Numbered from the stretch's first letter, positions 6,681 to 15,304 are shown. The stretch is DNA of 64,000 bases from Bacilli bacterium (GCA_017432825.1 JAFRIJ010000009.1:59526-123525), one strand, 5' to 3'. Notes: generated from the sequence alone by a model not told the origin. Program-made: numbers and translations.

Positions 6681-8244
6681 AAGTGAATTGTTACTTGGTA
6701 AAACCATTTTTGATATGAATTTAAATGTTGGTTATTATGCAAGAGTATCTACTGATAAAGATGATCAATTAAATAGTTTAGAAAATCAATCTAATTATTT
6801 TAAAGAAATGATAAATGAAAATAAGAATTGGAATTTAGTTGGAGAATATATTGATGAAGGTATAAGTGGAACTAGTATAAAAAATAGAGATAATTTTTTA
6901 AGAATGATTGAAGATTCTAAAACGGGAAAACTTGATTTAATAGTTACAAAAGAAATATCTAGGTTTTCTAGAAATGTAATTGATAGTATAAAATATACAG
7001 AAGAACTTCTTAATAATGGAACAGTTGTATTTTTTATAAGTGATAATATTAATACTATATATCCAGATAGTGAATTTAGGTTAACCTTAATGTCATCACT
7101 TGCTCAAGATGAAGTAAGAAAATTATCAGAAAGAGTTAAATTTGGAATTAAAAGAATGATTAAAGATGGGAAAGTAATTGGTGGTAATTTGACTGGATAT
7201 TATAGAAAAGATGGGAAAATGATTATTAATGAAGAAGAAAGACCAATTATTGAAACTTTATTTAATTTATATGTGACTGGAAAATATTCATTTGAAAAAA
7301 TAGCGGATATTTTATATAAGAAAGGATACAAAAATAAAAATGGTAAGCCATATTCTGGGACAACTTTAAAAAAATTTCTAACTAATCCTAGATATAAGGG
7401 ATATTACACTGCTAATCTAACAAAAGTAGAAAGTTATAAGACACATAAAAAAATTAAAGTTCCAAAAGAAGAACATATAATTTATAAGACAGACTTGATC
7501 GAACCAATAATATCTGAAGAGTTATGGGATAAAGCTAATTTAATTTATGAAAAAAAACATAAAGCAAGAAATACTCATATAACTTCAAGCCAAATAATGA
7601 TTGATGATTCTAGATATACATTTAAACTAATCTGTAGTGAACATAATGAAATATTTGTTAGATGTGCAGGATCAAATAGAAGAAATAATCCTACTTGGGT
7701 ATGTAAGAAATATAAAAATGAAGGAGTACTTATTTGTGAATCTCCAATTATTAGAGAAAAAAAATTAGATGAATTAATGGAAAATATAATAAATAATTAT
7801 ATGAAAGAATATGTAAGAGATGTTTCTAATGAAATGATTAAACTTTATAGTGAAGTTTTAATTATATCAAATAATAAATTAAAAATAGATTTGGAAAATA
7901 AATTAAAAGAATTGATAAGTCATAAAGATAAATTGATTAATTTAAATCTATCTAAAATTATTTCAGATGATGATCTAAAAAATAAACTAAAAAAGAATGA
8001 ATTAGAGATAAGTAAAATAAATAATGAGTTAAAAAATATAAAAGAAGATATTGATATATCATCAAATATTAATGATATAGAAAAAGAAATAAAAAATATT
8101 TTAAACGTTAAATATAATTTAAATGTTTTTATTAACTTATTATTAGATAAAATTATTGTTACAAAGTTAGATAATAGATATAAAATGAATCTCAAAATAT
8201 ATTTTAAAGATGGAAATATAAAAGAAGTTTTATTTGAAAATTAA
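6661..8244 (+). CDS. large serine recombinase
   Basis: 527 residues. N-terminal resolvase domain (about 22-165) with YYARVS, in which Ser30 is the nucleophile, and LDLIVTKEISRFSR; a recombinase domain (about 175-300); a zinc-ribbon-like segment with Cys325, Cys336, Cys348 and Cys359; then a charged coiled coil (about 370-480) and a short C-terminal strand domain. This is the domain order of phage integrases such as phiC31 and of SpoIVCA, which excises the skin element. It should catalyse integration at, and with a directionality factor excision from, the site in the PBP gene. It ends 48 bases before the right junction, the usual position for such an integrase gene. Confidence 0.95.
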   Translation: MNIVKTRSELLLGKTIFDMNLNVGYYARVSTDKDDQLNSLENQSNYFKEMINENKNWNLVGEYIDEGISGTSIKNRDNFLRMIEDSKTGKLDLIVTKEISRFSRNVIDSIKYTEELLNNGTVVFFISDNINTIYPDSEFRLTLMSSLAQDEVRKLSERVKFGIKRMIKDGKVIGGNLTGYYRKDGKMIINEEERPIIETLFNLYVTGKYSFEKIADILYKKGYKNKNGKPYSGTTLKKFLTNPRYKGYYTANLTKVESYKTHKKIKVPKEEHIIYKTDLIEPIISEELWDKANLIYEKKHKARNTHITSSQIMIDDSRYTFKLICSEHNEIFVRCAGSNRRNNPTWVCKKYKNEGVLICESPIIREKKLDELMENIINNYMKEYVRDVSNEMIKLYSEVLIISNNKLKIDLENKLKELISHKDKLINLNLSKIISDDDLKNKLKKNELEISKINNELKNIKEDIDISSNINDIEKEIKNILNVKYNLNVFINLLLDKIIVTKLDNRYKMNLKIYFKDGNIKEVLFEN

Positions 8245-8272
8245 ATAATATGTCGAATTTATTTTTTTAGCC

Positions 8273-8305
8273 AGAAATCCCGCCCCCGAGAACCCAGGGT
8301 TTGTT
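8273..8305 (+). other. right attachment junction (attR) of the recombinase element
   Basis: A GC-rich patch (CCCGCCCCCGAG) ends the element, followed by AA (8291-8292) and then by the resumed PBP frame. Joining the element ends gives a presumptive attP with an imperfect dyad: CCAGAAAT on one side and AAATACAGG on the other, 18-20 bases from the AA core. The GC-richness stands out sharply here. Confidence 0.7.
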
Positions 8306-9151
8306 GAATTAGGAAGAAGACTTGGTAAAGAAAAGTTATTTAGTTATATTAATAATTTTGGATTTGGTAGTAAAACTGGTATTGATTTAAATGGAGAAGG
8401 GTCTGGAATATTATTTAGTTTAGATAAGGTTGGTCCTGTTGAACTTGCTACTACTTCTTTTGGTCAAGGTGTTAGTGTTACTGCTTTGCAGCAAATTACC
8501 GCAGTTAGTGCAGCTATTAATGGTGGAAAATTATTTAAGCCATATATTGTTAAGAGAATTATGGATCCGGAAACTAATAATATAATTTTGGAAAATAAGA
8601 GTAATTTTGTTAGAAATGTTATTAGTGAAGATACTAGTAAGATGGTTAGATATGCTTTAGAGAGTGTTGTAGCACTTGGTACTGGTAGAAATGCATATGT
8701 TGAAAATTATAGAGTAGGTGGTAAAACTGGTACTGCTCAAAAGGTTAGTAATGGTAGATATATGGTTGGTAATTATATTACTTCTTTTATTGGTTTTTTA
8801 CCTAGTGATAATCCACAAATTGTTATTTATGTTGCTATTGATAATCCTAAAGGAATTAGTGCTTATGGTGGTACAGTGTCTGCACCTATTTTTAAAAATA
8901 TTGCAACTGATGCTATTCGAGCTTTAAATATTTCTAAACCAGAAATAGGTTTAGAGAAAGAATATAGATATTTTGATGTAAAGTTTGTTACTGTTAATGA
9001 TGTTATTGGTTATAATGTTAGTGATGCTATAAAAATATTAAAAGATTTTAGTTTAGAATATTCTGGTAGTGGTAATAGTGTTATTTCTATGGCTCCTCCA
9101 GCTGGTAGTAGGGTTCCTGTTGGTTCTACTATAAGATTAATGTTAGGTTAG
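8291..9151 (+). CDS. spoVD: SpoVD/FtsI-type penicillin-binding protein, C-terminal fragment (interrupted gene)
   Basis: Continuation of the PBP cut at about 1947. The frame resumes at PGFVELGRRLG, contains the third transpeptidase motif KTGTAQK (Lys495 in the joined numbering) and ends in one PASTA domain (last 60 or so residues, NVSDAIKILK to the C-terminus). There is no start codon or SD at the beginning of this fragment; an internal TTG at 8486 has no convincing site, so it is probably untranslated unless the element is excised. Joined to 896-1947, the product is 636 residues, close to SpoVD. One PASTA domain also fits SpoVD. Confidence 0.88.
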   Translation, partial: NPGFVELGRRLGKEKLFSYINNFGFGSKTGIDLNGEGSGILFSLDKVGPVELATTSFGQGVSVTALQQITAVSAAINGGKLFKPYIVKRIMDPETNNIILENKSNFVRNVISEDTSKMVRYALESVVALGTGRNAYVENYRVGGKTGTAQKVSNGRYMVGNYITSFIGFLPSDNPQIVIYVAIDNPKGISAYGGTVSAPIFKNIATDAIRALNISKPEIGLEKEYRYFDVKFVTVNDVIGYNVSDAIKILKDFSLEYSGSGNSVISMAPPAGSRVPVGSTIRLMLG

Positions 9152-9202
9152 TTGTTATTTACTTTAATTTATTATAATGTTATAATTTAATTGGTGAATT
9201 AA

Positions 9203-9418
9203 ATGACTGAAAAAAATGTGTATGAAGCTACTAAATATGGTGAAGCTTCAAATAATATTGAGGATTTAGGTGTTACTAAAGAGGAGATTAATGATATTAG
9301 GAATGCTATACTTAATGGTAGTACTGATGATAGTTTTTTGTTTTCTGTTGTTAGAAAAGTTATGATTGAAAAAGGTGAATTAGATAATGAAGAAAAACAT
9401 AACAAGATTAGAAAATAA
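9203..9418 (+). CDS. FicA/VbhA-type antitoxin
   Basis: 71 residues, overlapping the Fic gene by 32 bases. Residues 13-30 resemble the inhibitory helix of class I Fic antitoxins: Ser16-x3-Glu20-Asp21 in place of the usual SxxxE(G/N). In VbhA and FicA the glutamate pairs with an arginine of the toxin's FIC motif and blocks ATP binding. The Asp at the final position is a variation. Position upstream of and overlapping the toxin is typical of these pairs. Confidence 0.6.
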   Translation: MTEKNVYEATKYGEASNNIEDLGVTKEEINDIRNAILNGSTDDSFLFSVVRKVMIEKGELDNEEKHNKIRK

Positions 9419-10058
9419 TCTTCTTAATTATGAGTCTAAGTATTCTTTATCTGATGGGACTTTAATTAATAATCTTGGAGTAACTGATAAGGATAAGTTA
9501 GAAAAAATTGAAAGATCTGTTACTAGTTTTAGGTTAGCTAATTTATATTTAAATCCTGATCTATCTTTAGGTAAAGATATAAAGAAGTTTTCTGTGGAGC
9601 ATTATTTGAATATTCATAAATATTTATTTGATGGTATTTATCCTTTTGCTGGTAAAATAAGGGATGAAGTAATAAAGAAATCATTTTCTTTTTGTTTGCC
9701 AGGATATATTTATAATAATTTGAAAGAGACTTTGTATAAAATGAATAAGTTTTCTAGAAATGTTCATGATAGAGAAAAACTTCTTGATTTTATAACCTAT
9801 TTTTATTCTGAACTTGATGTTATTCATCCTTTTAGAGAAGGTAATGGTAGATGTGAAAGAGAATTTTTAAGACAGTATATTAGTTATATTTGTGAAAATA
9901 ATAATTTAGATGATAATTATTATTTGGATTTTTCTTTAATTGAAGATAGAAATAGTTTTATTAATGCTATTGTTAATGCTGATATATGTAAAGAGAGTGA
10001 TTCTTTAAGAAGTATTTTTGATAATATATTGGTTAGTGATAAAAAATATACTAAATAG
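9387..10058 (+). CDS. Fic-domain AMP-transferase toxin
   Basis: 223 residues with the complete active-site motif HPFREGNGRCER (147-158) and the upstream flap region around FAGKIRDE (87-94). His147 is the general base and Arg155/Arg158 bind phosphates. The family transfers AMP to protein targets such as gyrase and topoisomerase IV and arrests growth when the antitoxin is missing. It lies between the PBP gene and mraY, an unusual location, and is followed by its own terminator. Confidence 0.85.
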   Translation: MKKNITRLENNLLNYESKYSLSDGTLINNLGVTDKDKLEKIERSVTSFRLANLYLNPDLSLGKDIKKFSVEHYLNIHKYLFDGIYPFAGKIRDEVIKKSFSFCLPGYIYNNLKETLYKMNKFSRNVHDREKLLDFITYFYSELDVIHPFREGNGRCEREFLRQYISYICENNNLDDNYYLDFSLIEDRNSFINAIVNADICKESDSLRSIFDNILVSDKKYTK

Positions 10059-10060
10059 TT

Positions 10061-10089
10061 AACTTTACAAAATAATTTGTAAAGTTTTT
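10061..10089 (+). terminator. terminator after the Fic toxin gene
   Basis: Stem AACTTTACAAA / TTTGTAAAGTT with a T run. It separates the toxin-antitoxin pair from mraY. Confidence 0.75.
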
Positions 10090-10152
10090 CTTATAGTGGG
10101 AATTATTTATAATATTTATGATATAATTTTAGTAGTGAAGGAGTGAGTAGAT

Positions 10153-11145
10153 ATGTTAACTTTAACTAAGTCTTTATTTGCTTTAATGATAGGTTTTATT
10201 ATATCTACTATATTTGGGGTTGGAATAATTCCTTTTTTAAAAAAAATAAGAGCAGGGCAGAGAATTAATGTTTATGTTGATGCTCACGCTAAGAAGAGTG
10301 GAACGCCTACTATGGGGGGAGTTATTTTTATTGTTCCATGTTTAATTACTGTTTTACTTCTTTTGCTTACTGGTAAAATGGATTATTCTGTTAATTTATT
10401 TATTATACTATTTGTAATGGTTAGTTATTCTATTATAGGTTTTTTAGATGATTATATTAGTTTGAAGCATGATACTAATAAGGGTCTTACACAAATACAA
10501 AAATTGTTTTTACAATTTATTGTTGCTTTAGTTTTTTATATTTTGTTTAGACATTTTGGAGATGGGGATTCTGTTTTAAGGATTACGTTTTTTAATTTTA
10601 GTTGGAATTTAAAATGGTTTTATGGTTTATTTATATTGTTTTTATTAGTGGGTACGTCTAATGCTGTTAATTTGACAGATGGTTTAGATGGTCTTGCAGG
10701 TGGCTTGTCTGCAATAGCCTTTTTAGCTTATGGCTTGATTGCATGGGGTAGTTATTGGATTAGTGGGTATCAGGATATTGGTATTTTCTGTTTTATTTTA
10801 GTAGGTTGTATTATGGGATTTTTAGTATTTAATTCTAATCCTGCTAAAATATTTATGGGAGATACTGGTAGTTTGTCATTGGGAGCTACTTTAGCTACTG
10901 TGGCAATACTTACATCTCATGAATTTTCTTTAGCAGTAATAGGTGGGATATTTGTTATTGAAACACTATCAGTTATTATACAAATATTCTCAGTAGTTGT
11001 ATTTAAAAAAAGGGTATTTTTAATGAGCCCAATCCATCATCATTTTGAGAGACTTGGATGGAGTGAAAGAGATATTGTTAAATTATTTTGGATTGGAGGA
11101 TTTATTCTTGCTTTGCTAGCACTTATATATGGTGTTTGGTTATAA
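10153..11145 (+). CDS. mraY: phospho-N-acetylmuramoyl-pentapeptide transferase
   Basis: 330 residues with about ten membrane helices. It makes lipid I from UDP-MurNAc-pentapeptide and undecaprenyl phosphate on the inner membrane face. Family signatures are clear: TMGG near residue 52, LDDY, NLTDGLDGLAGG in the middle, MGDTGSL, and the C-terminal HHHFERLGW. SD AAGGAGTGA. The next gene is the SEDS protein 14 bases on; murD and murG, often found in this cluster, are not present in the window. Confidence 0.97.
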   Translation: MLTLTKSLFALMIGFIISTIFGVGIIPFLKKIRAGQRINVYVDAHAKKSGTPTMGGVIFIVPCLITVLLLLLTGKMDYSVNLFIILFVMVSYSIIGFLDDYISLKHDTNKGLTQIQKLFLQFIVALVFYILFRHFGDGDSVLRITFFNFSWNLKWFYGLFILFLLVGTSNAVNLTDGLDGLAGGLSAIAFLAYGLIAWGSYWISGYQDIGIFCFILVGCIMGFLVFNSNPAKIFMGDTGSLSLGATLATVAILTSHEFSLAVIGGIFVIETLSVIIQIFSVVVFKKRVFLMSPIHHHFERLGWSERDIVKLFWIGGFILALLALIYGVWL

Positions 11146-11159
11146 TAATTGGAGGGGTT

Positions 11160-12248
11160 ATGAAGAGGGTTGATTTATTATTATTATTAGGAGTGGTATT
11201 AATAACTTTATTTGGTCTTATTATGATATATTCATCATCATATGTTTGGGCAGAATACAAATTTAATAATCCATATAAATTTGTTATTACTCAAGGTATA
11301 TTTTTAGTTATTAGTTATATTATAATGGTTATAGTAATTAATATAGATTATATAAAGTATTTAGATAAAGCAAACATTATTTTTGGTGTTTGCTTTTTAC
11401 TTTTAATATTGGTTTTAATTCCTGGTATTGGTAGTGTTAGAAATGGATCTAGAAGTTGGTTTGGTATTGGGGGATTTGGTATTCAACCTAGTGAATTTGC
11501 AAAGCTAGGTATGATTATTTTTACTTCTAAATATTTAAGTTATAATGAGAAGGGTTTAAAAAATATAATTAACGGAGTTTTTCCTATTTTAATTATATTA
11601 ATATTATTATTTGGTTTAATTATGTTACAGCCTGATTTTGGTACAGGTGTTGTTCTTGTTATATCTATTGTTGGTATGTTGTTTGTTAGTGGTGTTAATA
11701 TGTCTTTTTTTATAAAGATTGGTATTCTTGGTTTAGTTGGTGTTGTTATTCTTATAATTATAGCTCCTTATAGAATGGAAAGAATTATTTCATTTATTAA
11801 TCCTTGGTCTGATCCTTTGGGTAGTGGTTTTCAAATTATTCAGAGTTTATATGCTATAGGGCCTGGGGGGTTACTGGGAATGGGATTAGGGAATAGTATT
11901 CAGAAACATTTCTATTTGCCGGAACCACAGACTGATTTTATTTTTTCTATTATTAGTGAAGAATTTGGATTTTTAGGTATTTTAATTGTGAGTTCTTTGT
12001 TTTTATTAATTATATATAGAGGTTTTAGAATTAGTAAAAAGTGTAGTGATAGATTTGGTAAATATTTAGCGTTTGGTATTACATTTCAATTGTCTTTTCA
12101 AACATTACTTAATTTAATGGTTGTTGTTGGGTTAATTCCTGTTACTGGAGTTACTTTACCATTTCTTAGTTATGGAGGTTCTAGTTTAGTTATTACAATG
12201 CTTAGTATTAGTATTCTATTAAATATTAGTAAGTATAATTATGAATAG
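11160..12248 (+). CDS. SEDS-family peptidoglycan polymerase (FtsW/SpoVE)
   Basis: 362 residues from ATG 11160, preceded by GGAGGGG at 11151-11157; an upstream in-frame ATG at 11088 inside mraY is rejected. Ten or so membrane helices, with PSEFAKL, LLQPDFGTG-like (LMLQPDFGTG) and the C-terminal PVTGVTLPFLSYGG motifs of SEDS glycosyltransferases. These polymerise lipid II together with a class B PBP. With a SpoVD-type PBP as cluster partner this could be SpoVE, but sequence alone does not separate FtsW from SpoVE. Confidence 0.93.
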   Translation: MKRVDLLLLLGVVLITLFGLIMIYSSSYVWAEYKFNNPYKFVITQGIFLVISYIIMVIVINIDYIKYLDKANIIFGVCFLLLILVLIPGIGSVRNGSRSWFGIGGFGIQPSEFAKLGMIIFTSKYLSYNEKGLKNIINGVFPILIILILLFGLIMLQPDFGTGVVLVISIVGMLFVSGVNMSFFIKIGILGLVGVVILIIIAPYRMERIISFINPWSDPLGSGFQIIQSLYAIGPGGLLGMGLGNSIQKHFYLPEPQTDFIFSIISEEFGFLGILIVSSLFLLIIYRGFRISKKCSDRFGKYLAFGITFQLSFQTLLNLMVVVGLIPVTGVTLPFLSYGGSSLVITMLSISILLNISKYNYE

Positions 12249-12249
12249 T

Positions 12250-12276
12250 AAAAAGACCTTTTGAGGTCTTTTTTAT
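12250..12276. terminator. bidirectional terminator between the SEDS gene and aquaporin
   Basis: AAAGACC TTTTGA GGTCTTT hairpin with A and T runs on both sides, between convergent genes. Confidence 0.8.
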
Positions 12277-12282
12277 GGTACA

Positions 12283-13005
12283 TTATTTCCTTTTGCTTTT
12301 TGCTTTAGGAGTTATTTTTTCTAATATAGTTTCTTTTTCTTCTTCTTTTAATACTTTTTTATAAAATAGTGCTGCTAAGATACTTCCTAGGATTGGGGCT
12401 AATATAAATACCCATACTTGTTTTAAAGCTTCTTTTCCTTGTAATAGTGCAGGAGCTAAGCTTCTTGCAGGGTTTACAGATGTTCCTGTGAATGGAATGC
12501 CAATTAGATGGATTAATACTAATGTTAATCCTATTATTAATCCTGCTATAGTGCTATGTTCTTTTTTCTTAGTTACTGTTAGTATTACCATTACAAAGAA
12601 GAATGTAAGAATTGTTTCTATTATTAGTGCTATAGGGATAGTTACTTTTGTATCATTTGGAAGCATTCCTCCATATGCGTTAGCTCCTAATGTTTTAAAG
12701 CTTCCTAAACATAGTGCTAATATTAGTGATCCAGCTAAAGCTCCTAATATTTGAGAAATAATATATGCTATACAATCTTTTTTATCAATTCTTTTATCTA
12801 TATATGTTGCTATTGTTACAGCAGGATTAATATGACATCCTGATATGTTTCCAATGGAATATGCCATAGCAACAATAACTAATCCAAATGATAGTGATGT
12901 AGCTATTATTCCTCCTGGTGTAGAGCATCCTATTACTGATGCAACTCCACATGCAAAGAATGTTAAAGCAAATGTACCAACAAATTCAGATATGTATTTT
13001 TTCAT
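12283..13005 (-). CDS. aqpZ: aquaporin Z-like water channel
   Basis: 240 residues, six membrane helices and two NPA half-helices: HINPAVT and SVNPARS. The His in HLIGIPFTGTSVNPARS, with the Thr and Arg, is the narrow selectivity filter of water-selective AqpZ rather than the glycerol facilitators, which have Gly and Asp there. The charged C-terminal tail is rich in Lys/Glu. SD AGGAGGT. Monocistronic, ending at a bidirectional terminator. Confidence 0.9.
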   Translation of the reverse strand: MKKYISEFVGTFALTFFACGVASVIGCSTPGGIIATSLSFGLVIVAMAYSIGNISGCHINPAVTIATYIDKRIDKKDCIAYIISQILGALAGSLILALCLGSFKTLGANAYGGMLPNDTKVTIPIALIIETILTFFFVMVILTVTKKKEHSTIAGLIIGLTLVLIHLIGIPFTGTSVNPARSLAPALLQGKEALKQVWVFILAPILGSILAALFYKKVLKEEEKETILEKITPKAKSKRK

Positions 13006-13064
13006 AATACCTCCTTTATTTGATTATATGACTAATAATGAAAAAAAACAAGTTATTACTTGTT

Positions 13065-13628
13065 TTATAGTTTAAAATCGTTATAATCATCGTCAGACAT
13101 ATCTTTTTTGTCATAAAATAATTTTTCTTCGTATTTATATATTTTGGCTATTATGTTTGTGGGAAACATTTTAATTAGTTTGTTATATTCTGCTATATTT
13201 CTGTTATAGTATTCTCTATTAACATCTAATTTTTCATCTATTTCTTCTAGTCTTTTGCTTATGTTTTTTATTTCTTCGGATTTATTTAATTCATCTTTAT
13301 ATTTTTCTTTTATAACTGTAAATTCTGTAGCGGCTTCAATTAATTTTCTATCTAAATCAAAATTAGATATTTTTAAATTTCTTAATTTAACTATTTCTTC
13401 AAACATATTTTTATCTAACTTTTCACTTATTTTATCGTTTCCTTTTATTAATGATACACTTTTATTTATGTTATCATATTTATTTCTTAAGTTATCATCA
13501 ATTATTGATTCAACTTCATTAATTCTAGTTAGATATTCTTGTATTTTGTTATACATATTTATATATAATGCTACTATTATACATAAGACAAGAACAATTA
13601 ATATAATTATTATCATTAAAGTATTCAT
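13065..13628 (-). CDS. lemA: LemA family protein
   Basis: 187 residues: one N-terminal membrane helix (about 4-24) followed by a long helical bundle. The family signature at the end, with YNRNIAEYNKLIKMFPTNI, is present, although the first helix is less basic than usual. LemA proteins are membrane anchored with the bundle outside; their function is not settled. It lies upstream of aqpZ on the same strand. Confidence 0.8.
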   Translation of the reverse strand: MNTLMIIIILIVLVLCIIVALYINMYNKIQEYLTRINEVESIIDDNLRNKYDNINKSVSLIKGNDKISEKLDKNMFEEIVKLRNLKISNFDLDRKLIEAATEFTVIKEKYKDELNKSEEIKNISKRLEEIDEKLDVNREYYNRNIAEYNKLIKMFPTNIIAKIYKYEEKLFYDKKDMSDDDYNDFKL

Positions 13629-13675
13629 TATATCACTTCCATTTTAATTATAGCAAAAGATATTTTTTTTGTAAA

Positions 13676-14506
13676 TTAATTATTTGTTTTAATCCTATAG
13701 AAATTTATGCTTGGATGATTAAATAATCTAAAGTTAATGTTATTTACTCCTATACCATTAGATATATATATATTTGTATTATTTATTATATAATGAGGAT
13801 TGTAGTAGTTTTTTGCACCTTTTGGTAGTAATACGTTTTTTATTAAAGGTATATTTATTGAGCCATTAATAGAATGTCCTGATAATATTAAATCTATATT
13901 TTTATTTGTAAAGTCTTTAATATAATCTGGTTCATGAATTAAAATTATTTTATAAGAATCTTTATCTGTTTTTTCTAATAGTTTTTTAATATTTTCTTTG
14001 TTATAGGATAGGGAATTTATTCCTATTAAAGATAATTTATCGTTATTAGAATTATATATTATTGTTTCTTCGTTGTTTAATAATATAAAATTACTTTGGA
14101 TATAAATGTTTTTTAATTCATCTATTTCTTTATCATTATCACCAATTATAGCATAGTTACCATATGTTGAATTAATTTTTGATAATTCTTTTATTAAAAA
14201 GTTTATATCTTTGTTATTTAAGTCGTAGTGTTTATCTAATAAATCTCCAGTAAATAAAACTATATCAGGTTTTATTTTATTTATTTCATTAATTAATTGT
14301 TTAACCCTTTTATTTGTTATTATTTTTTTATAGTGTATGTCACTAAAGTGAACTATTTTTAGCCCGTTATAACTATTTTTAATATTGTTTGTAGTTAAAG
14401 GTATTTCGTTTGTAATTAAGCCAATAGTTCCAATAAATCTTGAATATACTAATGTGGATAATAATAGTGTTAGTATTGTAATTATGCTTATTAATAACTT
14501 CTTCAT
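13676..14506 (-). CDS. membrane-anchored metallophosphoesterase (YkuE/YaeI-like)
   Basis: 276 residues with an N-terminal membrane segment and the calcineurin-type metal-binding motifs in order: FSDIHY, FTGDLLD, GDND (a variant of GNHD), IHEPDY and LSGHS. Related proteins hydrolyse phosphoesters such as UDP-diacylglucosamine, with variable substrates. It overlaps by one base the next minus-strand gene upstream (CPBP protease), so the two are co-transcribed. Confidence 0.85.
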   Translation of the reverse strand: MKKLLISIITILTLLLSTLVYSRFIGTIGLITNEIPLTTNNIKNSYNGLKIVHFSDIHYKKIITNKRVKQLINEINKIKPDIVLFTGDLLDKHYDLNNKDINFLIKELSKINSTYGNYAIIGDNDKEIDELKNIYIQSNFILLNNEETIIYNSNNDKLSLIGINSLSYNKENIKKLLEKTDKDSYKIILIHEPDYIKDFTNKNIDLILSGHSINGSINIPLIKNVLLPKGAKNYYNPHYIINNTNIYISNGIGVNNINFRLFNHPSINFYRIKTNN

Positions 14507-15198
14507 TATACTATTTTACTTAATAGGTATATACCAAGGGTTAAACTATTGTGGAAAGCATGCGCTGTAATTGTTGAGAAGATATTATCTGTTTTTTGAT
14601 AGCATTTAGCAAATGTATATCCTACAGCACTATATGGTATTATAAATAATAATTCTTGATAATTATTTATAGATGATATTACGTGCATTAAACCAAATAA
14701 TAATCCGGATAGTAGGGGATAGAATAATTTATGATTTGTTATATCTTTAATACTTCTTCTAAATATTATTTCTTCTGTTATAGGGGCATATATTAATGAT
14801 TCAAATATCATAAATAATGGTGCTTTATCTATTAATTCTCTTACTGCTTCTTCATTTTGTGATAAGCCATTTTTAGTTAGTATTAGTATTATATAATTTG
14901 ATGAAATCATTATTACTAATCCTATTAGCCAGTATTTTATTGATGTTTTTAGATTGTTTTTTAGTTTTTTATTAAAATAATTTTTAAAATCTTTAGTTAT
15001 ATCTTTTTTATATATTAGGATATATATAATTATTAATATAATATCTGTTATTAATAGATATAATATTTTTTGTAATAATGATAGTTTATTTAAATCAATA
15101 TTAAATAATAATACTGGTATTATTTGAAATATTAATAGTAGTATTATTAATCCTGTAGTTTTTAATATATATAATAATTTTTTTTCTAATTTATCCAT
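14506..15198 (-). CDS. CPBP family intramembrane metalloprotease
   Basis: 230 residues, mostly membrane helices. The three motifs of the CPBP (Abi/Rce1-like) family are visible: EEIIFRR, GLMHVI and HAFHN. These are presumed intramembrane proteases, often linked to bacteriocin self-immunity or peptide-pheromone processing in Bacillota. First gene of a two-gene unit with the metallophosphoesterase. SD GAGGTG. Confidence 0.88.
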   Translation of the reverse strand: MDKLEKKLLYILKTTGLIILLLIFQIIPVLLFNIDLNKLSLLQKILYLLITDIILIIIYILIYKKDITKDFKNYFNKKLKNNLKTSIKYWLIGLVIMISSNYIILILTKNGLSQNEEAVRELIDKAPLFMIFESLIYAPITEEIIFRRSIKDITNHKLFYPLLSGLLFGLMHVISSINNYQELLFIIPYSAVGYTFAKCYQKTDNIFSTITAHAFHNSLTLGIYLLSKIV

Positions 15199-15304
15199 AA
15201 GACACCTCGTAATAATTATATCATTTTTTTATTTATTTTGGTTAATTATTATTTCTTTAATATAAAAATGTGTAAATTATGTTAAAATTATTATGGTGAT
15301 TGGT

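Larger units (their letters stand above)
1948..8292 (+). mobile_element. 6.3 kb serine-recombinase element interrupting a SpoVD-type PBP gene
   Basis: The element is bounded by the two halves of one PBP gene. Removing 6345 bases joins codon 351 to its partner and restores an open frame of 636 residues with all PBP motifs. It carries, all on the plus strand, a DUF5655-like gene, a four-gene operon of DNA-base and nucleotide enzymes, a small SHOCT-like ORF and a large serine recombinase at the right end. No capsid, tail or replication genes are present, so it is not a complete prophage. In a circular excised form the recombinase gene would lie directly upstream of the DUF5655-like gene. The layout resembles the B. 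subtilis skin element, in which a large serine recombinase excises DNA from a sporulation gene. Whether this one is excised in cells is inference. Confidence 0.88.

Noticed and set aside
1948..8292. Complete prophage
   Set aside because: No capsid, terminase, tail, lysis or replication genes are present in the 6.3 kb; only a recombinase and enzyme cargo.
8486..9151. Independent C-terminal PBP gene starting at TTG 8486
   Set aside because: No SD, and the frame is open upstream to the junction with conserved PBP sequence (PGFVELGRRLG).
11088..11159. Start of the SEDS gene inside mraY
   Set aside because: A strong GGAGGGG site places the start at 11160, and the upstream residues do not fit the family.
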